A stretch of 64,000 nucleotides of DNA from assembly GCF_036880965.1 (NCBI RefSeq), contig NZ_JBAJMV010000003.1:558001-622000 (forward strand). Direction: 5' to 3'. Every line of letters starts with the position of its first letter. The stretch's first letter is position 1. Made by a program: the position numbers and the translations under genes. The DNA is from JAUASW01 sp036880965. Its GTDB lineage: Bacteria > Pseudomonadota > Gammaproteobacteria > Burkholderiales > Burkholderiaceae_C. Below the pieces are notes generated by a model that had not been told where the DNA came from, did no database searches, and saw nothing but the letters and a program-made list of their open reading frames with translations. Of the stretch, positions 8,660 through 16,921 are shown in pieces.

Positions 8660-9721
8660 TCAGCGCTCGGCCTTCAGCCTTGCCACCAGCATCTCCCGCA
8701 CCAGGCCCAGGCCGCCACCGACCACTTCACGGTACTTGGCCGCATCCGCAACGGTCTCGAAACGCTTGAACTCGGCGCTGTCCTTGCTGCCGCTCGCAAA
8801 CCTGATCAAGCCCGTCAGCACAGCGCCGGCAACGTCCTTGGCCGTGGTGGCTTCTTCTCGCACGTCGCTGAAGGCGGCGGCGTCCAGCGTCAGCGGCTGC
8901 TTCAGCGACAGGTGGCCGCCCTCCGGCCCGGCGAACACGCTCATATGGGCGGCGGTGATGCTGGGATAGGCCTTGGCCGACACCGAAGCCGTGCTGGAGA
9001 TCCGGCCGAAGAAGCCCTTGTTGTTGTTGGTCAGCTTGACGAAGTGCACACGCATATGAACCTCCAGCAGTGCAGCACCGCCCAGTTCCTTCTGCAGTTC
9101 GACGTTGTCAAAAGCACCGCTGATGGCGGAGCCGACATTGCTGAGGGCCGACAAGGCGCCGAACATGCCCGTGTTCTTGCTGCCCTCGGCCTTGACACGG
9201 TTCACGCCGTACAAGGCCATGCCAGCGGGCGCCACGACGATGGCGCTGTCCGAGATGATGGGCGTCGGCGTGCCGCCCGCCACCTGCTTGCGATAGGACG
9301 GTGCGGCACCCAGTTGCTCCGCGCTCATCACTTCCAGGCCACTGGCCTGCAGCTCGCGAATGAAGTCGGCGTAGAGCGACTCGGTCATGGCCTGGAAATC
9401 CTCCTGGCCGACGCCGATCAACTTGTAGGCCGCCGACACGCTGGCGCGGCCCGCAGCGGCAAAGCCGGAGGTCTCGGCACTGGCGTGGTCGAAGGTCACG
9501 AACTCGACGCTGAACTGCGGCACCGCCACCTTGGTGAGGCCCTTGAGCGCCTTGGTGTCGTTGATGGTGAGCACTTTCATCGCCTGCTCCGAAGCCCTGA
9601 AGCTGGCATCGACGGCAATGGGCTCGGGCGCGTCCTTGGCCTGCACGGCCGCGCCGGCAAGCATCAGGCTGGCGGCGATGAGTGCGCTGGCGAGGGGCGA
9701 GGTCAGGTTCTTGCATGTCAT
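8660..9721 (-). CDS. Secreted protein of unknown function
   Basis: A 353-residue protein whose start at 9721 gives a standard signal peptide (MTCKNLTSPLASALIAAS... ending AAVQAKD); a longer frame from 9772 would spoil it. I do not recognise a named domain. The mature part contains repeated small-residue strands, VSAAYKLIGVGQEDF, and a stretch resembling curli-associated/CsgG-like lipoproteins of low confidence. There is no lipobox cysteine, so it is probably periplasmic. It lies 56 bp upstream of the kinase gene on the same strand and is divergent from the sigma-factor gene, suggesting a sigma factor-secreted protein-kinase module. Confidence 0.7.
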   Translation of the reverse strand: MTCKNLTSPLASALIAASLMLAGAAVQAKDAPEPIAVDASFRASEQAMKVLTINDTKALKGLTKVAVPQFSVEFVTFDHASAETSGFAAAGRASVSAAYKLIGVGQEDFQAMTESLYADFIRELQASGLEVMSAEQLGAAPSYRKQVAGGTPTPIISDSAIVVAPAGMALYGVNRVKAEGSKNTGMFGALSALSNVGSAISGAFDNVELQKELGGAALLEVHMRVHFVKLTNNNKGFFGRISSTASVSAKAYPSITAAHMSVFAGPEGGHLSLKQPLTLDAAAFSDVREEATTAKDVAGAVLTGLIRFASGSKDSAEFKRFETVADAAKYREVVGGGLGLVREMLVARLKAER

Positions 9722-9839
9722 GGCGGTGGTCCTTGGGCGTGAGTGGTATTTCGTCAAGCCCGGTTGCGGCATGCACCGGGGCTTGATGACTAGCGCAGGA
9801 GCACCGCAGCAAACGGATCACGCCGCCATAATCTTTTTC
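9722..9839. promoter_or_regulatory. Divergent promoter region, secreted protein / ECF sigma factor
   Basis: These 118 bp are the only space for the promoters of the minus-strand secreted-protein/kinase pair and the plus-strand sigma-factor gene. No clear motif pair was identified by eye; autoregulation by the sigma factor is possible but not shown. Confidence 0.35.
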
Positions 9840-10439
9840 ATGTCATCTTCAAGCGAAGCCCCGATCACGCTGCCCGATGCCGCCGAAATCACGCGCTGGC
9901 TGGAGACCTTGGATCAAGCTGAGGCGGGTGCAGATACGGTCAATCAGCTGTTTGCCGCCCTCTATGACGAGCTGCGGCGCAGCGCCGGCGCACAGATGCG
10001 CAAGGAGCACGCCGGCCACACCCTCAGCGCCACCGCGCTGACGCACGAGGCCTGGGAACGCCTGGCCGCGCAGACCCGCACCCGCTGGGCCAGCCGCAGC
10101 CATTTCCTGGGCATGGCGGCCATCATGATGCGGCGCATCCTCGTGAACCACGCGCTGGCCAAGCAGGCGCACAAGCGCGACGTGCCGCTGGCGTCGCTCA
10201 CGCTCACCGAGGCCCAGCACATCGCCGGCGATGGCGGTGCGCGTGAAGTCGTTCAGGTCCATGAGGCCTTGCTGGCTTTCGAGCAAGTGGACCCACGCGC
10301 GGCCAAGGTGGTGGAGCTGAAGTTCTTCGGCGGCTTGGAAATCGAGGAGATCGCGGAGCTGCTGGCCATCTCCACGGCCACGGTCAAACGCGACTGGCTG
10401 CTGGCGCGGGCGTGGTTGTTCCGGGAGCTGCAGGCCTGA
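9840..10439 (+). CDS. ECF-type RNA polymerase sigma factor
   Basis: A 199-residue sigma factor of the Sigma70_ECF (PF07638-like) group. Region 2 is seen in LFAALYDELRRSAGAQMRKE and LTHEAWERLA; region 4 in VDPRAAKVVELKFFGGLEIEEIAELLAIS, ending with the recognition helix TATVKRDW, a classic HTH. The start at 9840 (ATG TCA TCT TCA) gives the usual length; a frame open from 9531 only adds shadow sequence. It is transcribed away from the kinase and secreted-protein genes. Members of this group often lack an anti-sigma factor and are controlled by a neighbouring Ser/Thr kinase, which fits the neighbourhood here. Confidence 0.88.
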   Translation: MSSSSEAPITLPDAAEITRWLETLDQAEAGADTVNQLFAALYDELRRSAGAQMRKEHAGHTLSATALTHEAWERLAAQTRTRWASRSHFLGMAAIMMRRILVNHALAKQAHKRDVPLASLTLTEAQHIAGDGGAREVVQVHEALLAFEQVDPRAAKVVELKFFGGLEIEEIAELLAISTATVKRDWLLARAWLFRELQA

Positions 10440-10451
10440 GGAAAAGGTGCC

Positions 10452-11828
10452 TTACTTGCCGATGCAGAAGCTGCTGAAAATGACCCCCAGCAACTCGTCG
10501 GCCGTGAAGGCGCCCGTGATCTCACCCAGCGCGTCATGCGCCATCCGCAACTCTTCGGCCAGGAGATCCAATGCAGGAGGCTTCTGGATGGACACGGCAT
10601 GCGCCATCGCCAGATGCTCCTGCGTACGGCGCAGCGCCTGCACGTGGCGCTCGCGAGCGATGAAGAGGCCCTCGGGCGTAGCGTGCCAGCCCACTTGCTG
10701 GAGCAAGCGCTGGCGCAGCGCATCCAGGCCAGCGCCGGTCTTGGCTGACAAGGTCATTGAGCCCGGGGCCAGGTCTTGCCCATGCTCCACGTCGGCCTTG
10801 TTGAAGACCTGCAGGATGCGCCCGGGGTCGACGCCGGCCAGGCGTTCGGCAATCAGCTTGTCTTCGGCTTCGTAGTCCGGCTGGCCCAGGCGGCCGAGGT
10901 CGTGCAGGAAGAGCACAACGTCGGCATCGGTGATGGCCTCCCAGCTGCGTGCCACGCCGATGCGCTCGACCTCGTCGTCGGTCTCGCGCAGGCCGGCGGT
11001 GTCGCTGATGTGCAGGGGCACGCCTTCGATCTGGATGGTCTGGCTGACCTTGTCTCGCGTGGTGCCCGGGATGGGCGTGACGATGGCCAGCTCGGCACCG
11101 GCCAGGGCATTGAGCAGCGAGCTCTTGCCGACATTGGGTTGCCCGGCCAGCACGACCTTGATGCCTTCGCGCAAGAGCGCGCCTTGCTGGGTGCGGTCCA
11201 GCACGCGGTCAAGTTGCGCTGAGAGGCGTGCGAGGCGCCCCAGGGCATCGGCCTGCTCGAGGAAGTCGATTTCTTCTTCGGGGAAATCCAGGGTCGCCTC
11301 GACCAGCATGCGCAGATTGATCAGCGCATCGCGCAGCTTGCCCACCTCCTCCGACAAGGCGCCCGACAAGGCCCGGCTGGCGCTGCGTGCGGCGGCTTCG
11401 GTGCTGGCGTCGATCAGGTCGGCCACGGCCTCGGCCTGCGCCAGGTCGAGCTTGCCGTTCAGGAAGGCCCGCTGCGTGAACTCGCCGGGCTCGGCCAGGC
11501 GCACGCGCATCTCTGCTCCGGCGTCCATGCAGCGCGCGAGCAGCAGTTGCAGCACGACGGGCCCGCCATGCGCTTGCAGTTCCAGCACATGTTCGCCCGT
11601 GTAGGAATGCGGCGCAGGAAACAGCAAAGCCAAGCCCTGATCGATGGCGTCGCCAGTGGCGGAACGGAACGGGAGGTAGGTCGCTTCACGCGCCTTCAGC
11701 GTACGGCCGCAGATCGCTTGAACGATGGGGCCGAGGTCTTGTGGCGACGAGACCCGCACGATGCCCACCGCTCCGCGCCCGGGGGCGGTGGCGATGGCGG
11801 CAATGGGGTCTTGGTGGCGAGAGAGCAT
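10452..11828 (-). CDS. mnmE: tRNA uridine-5-carboxymethylaminomethyl modification GTPase MnmE
   Basis: A 458-residue GTPase that with MnmG makes cmnm5U at wobble position 34 of certain tRNAs. The N-terminal folate-binding domain begins IAAIATAPGRGAVGIVR; the G domain carries GQPNVGKSSLLNAL, the switch sequence GTTRDKV, and DTAGLRE; the C-terminus ends in the invariant CIGK motif, whose Cys is needed for the modification chemistry. The start at 11828 (MLSRHQDPIA) fits homologues; the longer frame from 11930 reads through an intergenic repeat. It is the last gene of the conserved rpmH-rnpA-yidD-yidC-mnmE cluster, here separated from yidC by about 400 bp. Confidence 0.97.
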   Translation of the reverse strand: MLSRHQDPIAAIATAPGRGAVGIVRVSSPQDLGPIVQAICGRTLKAREATYLPFRSATGDAIDQGLALLFPAPHSYTGEHVLELQAHGGPVVLQLLLARCMDAGAEMRVRLAEPGEFTQRAFLNGKLDLAQAEAVADLIDASTEAAARSASRALSGALSEEVGKLRDALINLRMLVEATLDFPEEEIDFLEQADALGRLARLSAQLDRVLDRTQQGALLREGIKVVLAGQPNVGKSSLLNALAGAELAIVTPIPGTTRDKVSQTIQIEGVPLHISDTAGLRETDDEVERIGVARSWEAITDADVVLFLHDLGRLGQPDYEAEDKLIAERLAGVDPGRILQVFNKADVEHGQDLAPGSMTLSAKTGAGLDALRQRLLQQVGWHATPEGLFIARERHVQALRRTQEHLAMAHAVSIQKPPALDLLAEELRMAHDALGEITGAFTADELLGVIFSSFCIGK

Positions 11829-11875
11829 CGGCGGATTGTCGCGTACGACATCAGCCCGTTCCGTGCGGCCTGAAC

Positions 11876-12030
11876 CGGCGCCGGGCCGCCCCAAGCCGGT
11901 TCGCGCCACCTTGGGGGGCGGCATTGGCATGCCAATGCATGGGGGCTCATTTGCTCGGCGCCGGGCCGCCCCAAGCCGGTTCGCGCCCCCTCGGGGGGCA
12001 GCGTCGGTGCTCCGGCGCGTGGGGGCTTTT
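11876..12030. repeat. Tandem 80-bp GC-rich repeat, two copies
   Basis: Two copies with a period of exactly 80 bp begin at 11876 and 11956. The first 32 bases of each are identical (starting CGGCGCCGGGCCGCCCCAAG), then the copies diverge but both keep a self-complementary arm: CCGCCCC...AAG pairs with CTTGGGGGGCGG, and both end near GGGGGCT. This is intergenic, between mnmE and yidC. It probably belongs to the dispersed palindromic GC-rich repeats found in many Burkholderiales genomes, but that cannot be checked here. Confidence 0.75.
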
Positions 12031-12158
12031 GAATGGCGCGGGGGAGGCTGGATCAGCCGCTTTCGTAAGCTCTGAACTCGCGCCTTCGATTCAGATTGGC
12101 TTTCGCCGCCCGGAATTCGCGCCCCGCATGAATCCCATTAAAGGCGGCGAGGGGTCAA

Positions 12159-12194
12159 TAAAAAAGCCCCCAGTCGCGGGGTGCGCTGGGGGCT
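12159..12194 (-). terminator. Rho-independent terminator of the yidC operon
   Basis: Read on the minus strand, the stem GCCCCCAG / CTGGGGGC is followed by a run of six T residues. It lies about 30 bp past the yidC stop, ending the rpmH-rnpA-yidD-yidC unit before mnmE. Confidence 0.85.
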
Positions 12195-12224
12195 TCGTGG
12201 CTTATTGCCGCTGCGGCGTCTTGC

Positions 12225-13922
12225 TTACTTGTTCGAGACGCCCAGCTGCTTGTTGATCATCCATTGCTGGGCGATCGACAGGATGTTGTTCACCAGCCAG
12301 TACAGCACCAGGCCCGAGGGGAAGAAGAAGAACATCACGCCAAAGGCCAGCGGCATGATCCACATCATCTTCTGCTGCATCGGGTCCGGTGCCTTCGGGT
12401 TCAGCGCGACCTGCAGCACGCTGGTCAGCGTCATCAGGATGGGCAGCGGGCCGATGGGAGCGCTCAGGAAGTGGCCGAACAGGCTGTCGGGCTGCGACAG
12501 GTCGGTGATCCACAGGATCCACGGCGCGCCGCGCATCTCAACGCTGGACAGCAGCACCCAGTACAGGGCCAGGAAGAAAGGCATCTGCAGGAAGATCGGC
12601 AGGCAGCCACCAATGGGGTTGACCTTCTCTTCCTTGTAGATGCGCATCATCTCCTGCTGCATCTGCTGCGGCTTGTCCTTCAGGCGCTCGCGCAGTTCCT
12701 GGATGCGCGGGCCCACGGCCTTCATCTTGGCCATGCTGCGGTAGGCGCTGGCGTTGAGCCAGTAGAAGGCGATCTTCAGGAGGATCACCAGCACGACGAT
12801 GGCCCAGCCCCAGTTGCCCAGGATCTTGTGCAGTTGGTCGAGCAGCCAGAACAGCGGTTGCGACAGGGCCTTGAAGATGCCGTAGTCCTTGACCAGCTGC
12901 AGGCCCGGGGCCAGCTCGGCCAGCTTGTTTTCTTCCTGCGGGCCAACGTAGAGCTGGTCTTCGGTCGTCACGCTCGCGCCCGGTGCCAGCTGGGCCAGCG
13001 GGAACACCATGCCGACGGCATATTGCTTGCTCACGGCATCAGGCTGCTTGCGCACGAAGAAGCCGCGGTCGCCGGCCGTGTTGCGCAGCCAGGCGCTGGT
13101 GAAGTAATGCTGGACCATGGCGACCCAGCCGTCGTTCGCGCGCTTCTCGTATTCGGCCTTGTCCTTCTCGATCGCGTCGAACTCGACCTTCTGGAACTTG
13201 GCCTTGTCGGTGTAGACCGCCGGGCCGGTGAAGTTGGCCGGCGCCATCGAGGAGAGCTTGGCCTCGACATGGCTGTCGCGCACCAGTTGCACGTAGAGCT
13301 GCGGCTGCACGGCAGCGCCGGAAGCGTTAAGCACTTCGTGCTTGACGGTGATTGCATAGCTGCCGCGCGTGAACGTGTAGGTCTTGACCAGCTTCAGGCC
13401 GCCGGACTCGGGCGACTCGAAGCGCACGGTCAGCGCATTGGCGCCGTCCTTGAGCTCGCGCTCGCCCGCCTGCACGCTCATCACGGTCAGGTGCGAAGGC
13501 GCGTTGGCCACACCCGTCAAGCCGGACTCGGCCTTGTAGAGCTGCTGCGCGCTGCTGTTCAGCACCACGACATGGCCGCTCGGGTCATGCGGGTCGGCAT
13601 GCTTGAGCAGCTCGACGCGGACCAGGCTGCCACCCTGGCTGTCCAGCGTGGCCTTGACCAGGTCGGTCGTGATCTCGACCTTTTCGCTGGCCACGGCAGG
13701 TGCCGAAGCAGCCGGTGCTGCGCCAGGGGCGGCTGCGATCTCGCTGGAGGCGCCCGGCACGGCAGGCACGGCGGCGGCGCTGCCGGCCGCCGAGGCCTGC
13801 TTGGCCACGGGCACAGGGCTGAACATCGACGGGTGACCGTTGTGCTTTTGCCAGCCGTCCCAGATCAGGACGAGCGACATGGTGAACACCACCCAGAGCA
13901 CGGTGCGGCGTATATCAGTCAT
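12225..13922 (-). CDS. yidC: Membrane protein insertase YidC
   Basis: A 565-residue Oxa1-family insertase of the inner membrane that works alone or with SecYEG. It starts MTDIRRTVLWVVFTMSLVLIWDGWQKHNG, the first membrane span; the large periplasmic domain follows an Ala/Pro/Val-rich linker (about residues 35-75). The five-helix C-terminal core is recognisable: LDQLHKILGNWGWAI, the cytoplasmic hairpin with PRIQELRERLKDKPQQM and GGCLPIFLQMPFF, and the final span near LVLYWLVNNILSIAQQW. The length is normal for betaproteobacteria. Its start overlaps the yidD stop by 4 bp. Confidence 0.97.
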   Translation of the reverse strand: MTDIRRTVLWVVFTMSLVLIWDGWQKHNGHPSMFSPVPVAKQASAAGSAAAVPAVPGASSEIAAAPGAAPAASAPAVASEKVEITTDLVKATLDSQGGSLVRVELLKHADPHDPSGHVVVLNSSAQQLYKAESGLTGVANAPSHLTVMSVQAGERELKDGANALTVRFESPESGGLKLVKTYTFTRGSYAITVKHEVLNASGAAVQPQLYVQLVRDSHVEAKLSSMAPANFTGPAVYTDKAKFQKVEFDAIEKDKAEYEKRANDGWVAMVQHYFTSAWLRNTAGDRGFFVRKQPDAVSKQYAVGMVFPLAQLAPGASVTTEDQLYVGPQEENKLAELAPGLQLVKDYGIFKALSQPLFWLLDQLHKILGNWGWAIVVLVILLKIAFYWLNASAYRSMAKMKAVGPRIQELRERLKDKPQQMQQEMMRIYKEEKVNPIGGCLPIFLQMPFFLALYWVLLSSVEMRGAPWILWITDLSQPDSLFGHFLSAPIGPLPILMTLTSVLQVALNPKAPDPMQQKMMWIMPLAFGVMFFFFPSGLVLYWLVNNILSIAQQWMINKQLGVSNK

Positions 13923-14233
13923 GAGGAGGCTTCAGGATTGGTAGAGGATCGGGAATCGTCCTGCCGGCCGAGCAGCCGGCTGAACAATTTCGGGGGATGC
14001 TCGGGCACGCCGTCATGGCCGCCTTCGCACCAGGGGTTGCAACGCAGGATCCGATATGCGGTCAGGCCGCTACCCCACAAGGCGCCGTGGCGCTCGAGGG
14101 CCTCGATCGAATAGGCCGAGCAGGTCGGATAGAAGCGGCAGGAGGCGCCCAGCCAGGGGCTGAGGAACAGGCGATAGCCACGCACCAGGACTATCAAGGC
14201 CTGTTGGGGAAGCTTGCGCAGGGAGAAAGCCAT
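13919..14233 (-). CDS. yidD: Membrane protein insertion efficiency factor YidD
   Basis: A 104-residue member of the YidD family that assists YidC-dependent insertion at the inner membrane. It shows the family core LVRGYRLFLSPWLGASCRFYPTCS..A and RCNPWCEGGHDGVP, with the conserved cysteines. It lies between rnpA and yidC in the universal order and overlaps yidC by 4 bp. The tail after the core is charged and poorly conserved. Confidence 0.95.
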   Translation of the reverse strand: MAFSLRKLPQQALIVLVRGYRLFLSPWLGASCRFYPTCSAYSIEALERHGALWGSGLTAYRILRCNPWCEGGHDGVPEHPPKLFSRLLGRQDDSRSSTNPEASS

Positions 14234-14257
14234 GTGAGCGTTCGCTATGCCGTCGGC

Positions 14258-14761
14258 TCAGGCCGGAGCGGCACTGTTCGGTGCACTGTTGCCAACTTGG
14301 CTGGCCTGCCCGCCCTGGCGCTTGGCCACGCGGCCGACCAGCTGTGCCAGCTCGGCACGGGCGGCGGTTCTCAAGGCATCAGACGATGCGCTGACGAACT
14401 GCTTGCGATCGAAAGGCGCGCGCAGGCGCACCACCCACAGGCCCGGAGGCAAGGAGGGTGCACCGTTTTCGAAGATCGCTCGGATCTGACGCTTGAACAG
14501 GTTGCGGGTCACCGCCCGGCGGGCGTGACGCTTGGGTACGACCGTACCCAGCCAGCAGCCTTCGACCGGCTTTTCGTCCACAGGGGTGTGGGCAGCCGGT
14601 GCAGCAGCTGTTGATAACTCAGCATCTGCTGTGGATAAGCGCCGTGCTGGCAAGCTCGGCTCCGCCACCACATGGTGGACGGCGAAGTGGCTGCTGCGAA
14701 CGCGGCTGGGGGTGCCCAGCACGCGCTCAAAGTCGGCCGATCGCACGATCCGGCCGATCAT
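14258..14761 (-). CDS. rnpA: Ribonuclease P protein component, with an unusual insertion
   Basis: A 167-residue RnpA that helps the RNase P RNA remove 5' leaders from tRNA precursors. The start at 14761 (MIGRIVRSADFERVLG) matches the family; the frame is open to 14989 but that part covers rpmH. The RNR-type motif region is GTVVPKRHARRAVTRNLFKRQIRAIF. Between the first strand (SSHFAVHHVV) and this motif lies a roughly 40-residue Ala/Thr/Pro-rich insertion not seen in typical 115-130-residue RnpA proteins. The DNA of that insertion contains DnaA-box-like sequences (14574-14638). The gene follows rpmH by 17 bp. Confidence 0.93.
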   Translation of the reverse strand: MIGRIVRSADFERVLGTPSRVRSSHFAVHHVVAEPSLPARRLSTADAELSTAAAPAAHTPVDEKPVEGCWLGTVVPKRHARRAVTRNLFKRQIRAIFENGAPSLPPGLWVVRLRAPFDRKQFVSASSDALRTAARAELAQLVGRVAKRQGGQASQVGNSAPNSAAPA

Positions 14762-14778
14762 CTGTCGGTCCTTTGGAC

Positions 14779-14913
14779 TCAGACAGCCAGGCGCTTGCGG
14801 CCCTTGGCGCGGCGCGCAGCGATGACGGCACGGCCGCCGCGGGTCTTCATGCGGACCAGGAAACCGTGGGTACGGGCGCGACGGGTCTTCGATGCTTGGT
14901 AAGTACGCTTCAT
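14779..14913 (-). CDS. rpmH: 50S ribosomal protein L34
   Basis: A 44-residue basic protein beginning MKRTYQASKTRRARTHGF and ending RRAKGRKRLAV, the standard bacterial L34 with the usual length. ATG at 14911-14913, stop at 14779. It is the first gene of the minus-strand rpmH-rnpA-yidD-yidC block and diverges from dnaA across the origin region. Confidence 0.97.
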   Translation of the reverse strand: MKRTYQASKTRRARTHGFLVRMKTRGGRAVIAARRAKGRKRLAV

Positions 14914-15300
14914 TTTGCAACCTCTGGCGGGCTTTCAGGCCCTGGGGGACGTCCTGCGGACGCTCGGTGGATAAGGGACGCCCAATCACTCAAGGGTTCT
15001 CAATCATTGAGAAGCCCCATCTGGGTAGCTGTCACGGGCGCTTAGAGGTGGCTGGTCCTGCGTGACCCCTCATGCAATCGTGCAGTGAGAAGCCGCCCAG
15101 ATCAACCACGCGCCCACGCAAATCCGTCCGGCGTCCTGGAAAACCCGCGATTACACCAAAGTTTGCAAGCATGGTCAATGCGAGGGTTCGCACGGGTGGG
15201 GATTTCAAGGGCTTGACCCTCTAAAAAAATCTGTGGATAACCCCGGTCTGGCCGACTTCGAATCCGTACAATCCGGCCGCTCAAGAACAAGTTTTCCACA
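14914..15300. other. oriC: Probable chromosomal replication origin (oriC) and dnaA promoter region
   Basis: This 387-bp gap lies between rpmH and dnaA, the usual place of oriC in this group. A perfect DnaA box TGTGGATAA is at 15232-15240, immediately after an A-rich stretch (CTAAAAAAATC). A near-match TTTTCCACA abuts the dnaA start (15292-15300) and a partial one (TGGATAA) is at 14968-14974. More boxes lie inside rnpA: perfect TGTGGATAA at 14630-14638, TGTTGATAA at 14609-14617 and TCGTCCACA at 14574-14582. Together they suggest a DnaA-binding region spanning rnpA to dnaA. The unwinding element is not defined. Confidence 0.75.
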
Positions 15301-16773
15301 ATGAGCCTAGACCTCTGGCAGCGCGGCTGTGAACGCCTGGCCGCTGAGCTGCCCGAACAGCAATTCAACACCTGGATCCGGCCTTTGCCGGAGGCCGAGG
15401 TGCAGGATGCGGGCGGCGCAGACGCCATCGTCGTCTCGCTGCGCGTGCCCAACCGCTTCAAGCTGGACTGGATCCGCAACCAGTACGCGGGTCGCATCGA
15501 ATCCATCCTCACCGAACTGGCCGGCAAGCCCGCCCGCCTGGAGCTGGCCCTGGCCGCGCGCGATACGGGCGTGGCCCGCCCTGCCCTGCCGGCCAACCAG
15601 CCGGTCGCCCTCGGCCAGGTGCTGCACAACGGCTTGCGGCCGGTGACGGCCAAGACGCATGAGCCCGCGTCGGGCTATTCGAATGGCCACGCCAACGGCC
15701 ATGGCGTCGCCAGCCTGCCGGCCGAGCCCGCCACGCCGGCACCGAGCGCCACACGCCACCGCATCAACCCGGCCCTGACCTTCGACACCCTGGTGCCCGG
15801 CCGTGCCAACCAGATGGCCCGCACCGCCGCCCTGCATGTGGCCGGCGCGCCCGGTGCCATGTACAACCCGCTGTTCATCTATGGCGGCGTGGGCCTGGGC
15901 AAGACGCACTTGATCCACGCCGTGGGCAACGCGCTGCTGCGCGACAAGCCGGATGCGCGGGTCCTGTACCTGCACGCCGAGCAGTTCATCTCCGACGTGG
16001 TGAAGAACTACCAGCGCAAGACCTTCGACGAGCTGAAGGCCAAGTACCACTCGCTGGACCTGCTGCTGATTGACGATGTGCAGTTCTTCGCCGGCAAGGA
16101 CCGCACGCAGGAAGAGTTCTTCAACGCCTTCGAGGCGCTCCTGGCCAAGCGCGCCCACATCATCATGACCTCGGACACCTATCCGAAGGGCCTGGTGGAC
16201 ATCGACGAGCGCCTCACGAGCCGCTTCGACGCCGGCCTGACGGTGGCCATCGAGCCGCCCGAGCTGGAAATGCGGGTGGCCATCCTGATCAAGAAGGCCG
16301 AGGCGGAGCAAACGCCGATGCCCGAAGACGTGGCCTTCTTCATTGCCAAGAACGTGCGCGCCAATGTGCGCGAGCTCGAAGGCGCGCTGCGCAAGGTGCT
16401 GGCCTACAGCCGCTTCTCGCACAAGGAAATCAACATCCAGCTGGCCCGCGAGGCGCTGAAGGACCTGCTGTCGATCCAGAACCGGCAGATCTCGGTCGAG
16501 AACATCCAGAAGACGGTGGCCGATTTCTACAAGATCAAGATCGCCGACATGTACAGCAAGAAGCGTCCGGCCAGCATCGCCAGGCCGCGCCAGATTGCCA
16601 TGTACCTGGCCAAGGAACTGACCCAGAAGAGCCTGCCCGAGATCGGCGAGCTGTTTGGCGGCCGCGACCACACGACCGTGCTGCACGCCGTGCGCAAGAT
16701 CGGCGGCGAGCGCCAGAAGAACACCGAGCTGAACCAGCAGCTGCATGTGCTTGAGCAGACGCTGAAAGGCTAG
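15301..16773 (+). CDS. dnaA: Chromosomal replication initiator DnaA
   Basis: A 490-residue initiator. Domain I starts MSLDLWQRGCERLAAELP; a variable linker spans about residues 90-150; the AAA+ domain has NPLFIYGGVGLGKTHL (Walker A), LLIDDVQFFAGK (Walker B) and the arginine-finger region DERLTSRFDAGL; domain IV ends with IGELFGGRDHTTVLHAVRK, the DnaA-box-binding signature. The start directly follows a DnaA-box-like sequence, so autoregulation is likely. dnaN follows on the same strand after 148 bp. Confidence 0.98.
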   Translation: MSLDLWQRGCERLAAELPEQQFNTWIRPLPEAEVQDAGGADAIVVSLRVPNRFKLDWIRNQYAGRIESILTELAGKPARLELALAARDTGVARPALPANQPVALGQVLHNGLRPVTAKTHEPASGYSNGHANGHGVASLPAEPATPAPSATRHRINPALTFDTLVPGRANQMARTAALHVAGAPGAMYNPLFIYGGVGLGKTHLIHAVGNALLRDKPDARVLYLHAEQFISDVVKNYQRKTFDELKAKYHSLDLLLIDDVQFFAGKDRTQEEFFNAFEALLAKRAHIIMTSDTYPKGLVDIDERLTSRFDAGLTVAIEPPELEMRVAILIKKAEAEQTPMPEDVAFFIAKNVRANVRELEGALRKVLAYSRFSHKEINIQLAREALKDLLSIQNRQISVENIQKTVADFYKIKIADMYSKKRPASIARPRQIAMYLAKELTQKSLPEIGELFGGRDHTTVLHAVRKIGGERQKNTELNQQLHVLEQTLKG

Positions 16774-16921
16774 CCCCCCCCCGGCGCAGCCCTCTGGTTT
16801 CCACCCTCGGGAACAACCCGATTCCTGGGCGACAATGCGCGCTGTCGCTCGCGCGCGCGTTGGTCATAGTGGGAATGACCTGCCGCCGCGGCCCATGCCG
16901 AACAAGTGGAGAGAGGTTGAC

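Noticed and set aside
6846..8969. Long plus-strand frame (707 codons) opposite the Ser/Thr kinase gene
   Set aside because: Shadow of a clearly real kinase gene; translation is Arg/Ala/Gln-rich without known motifs.
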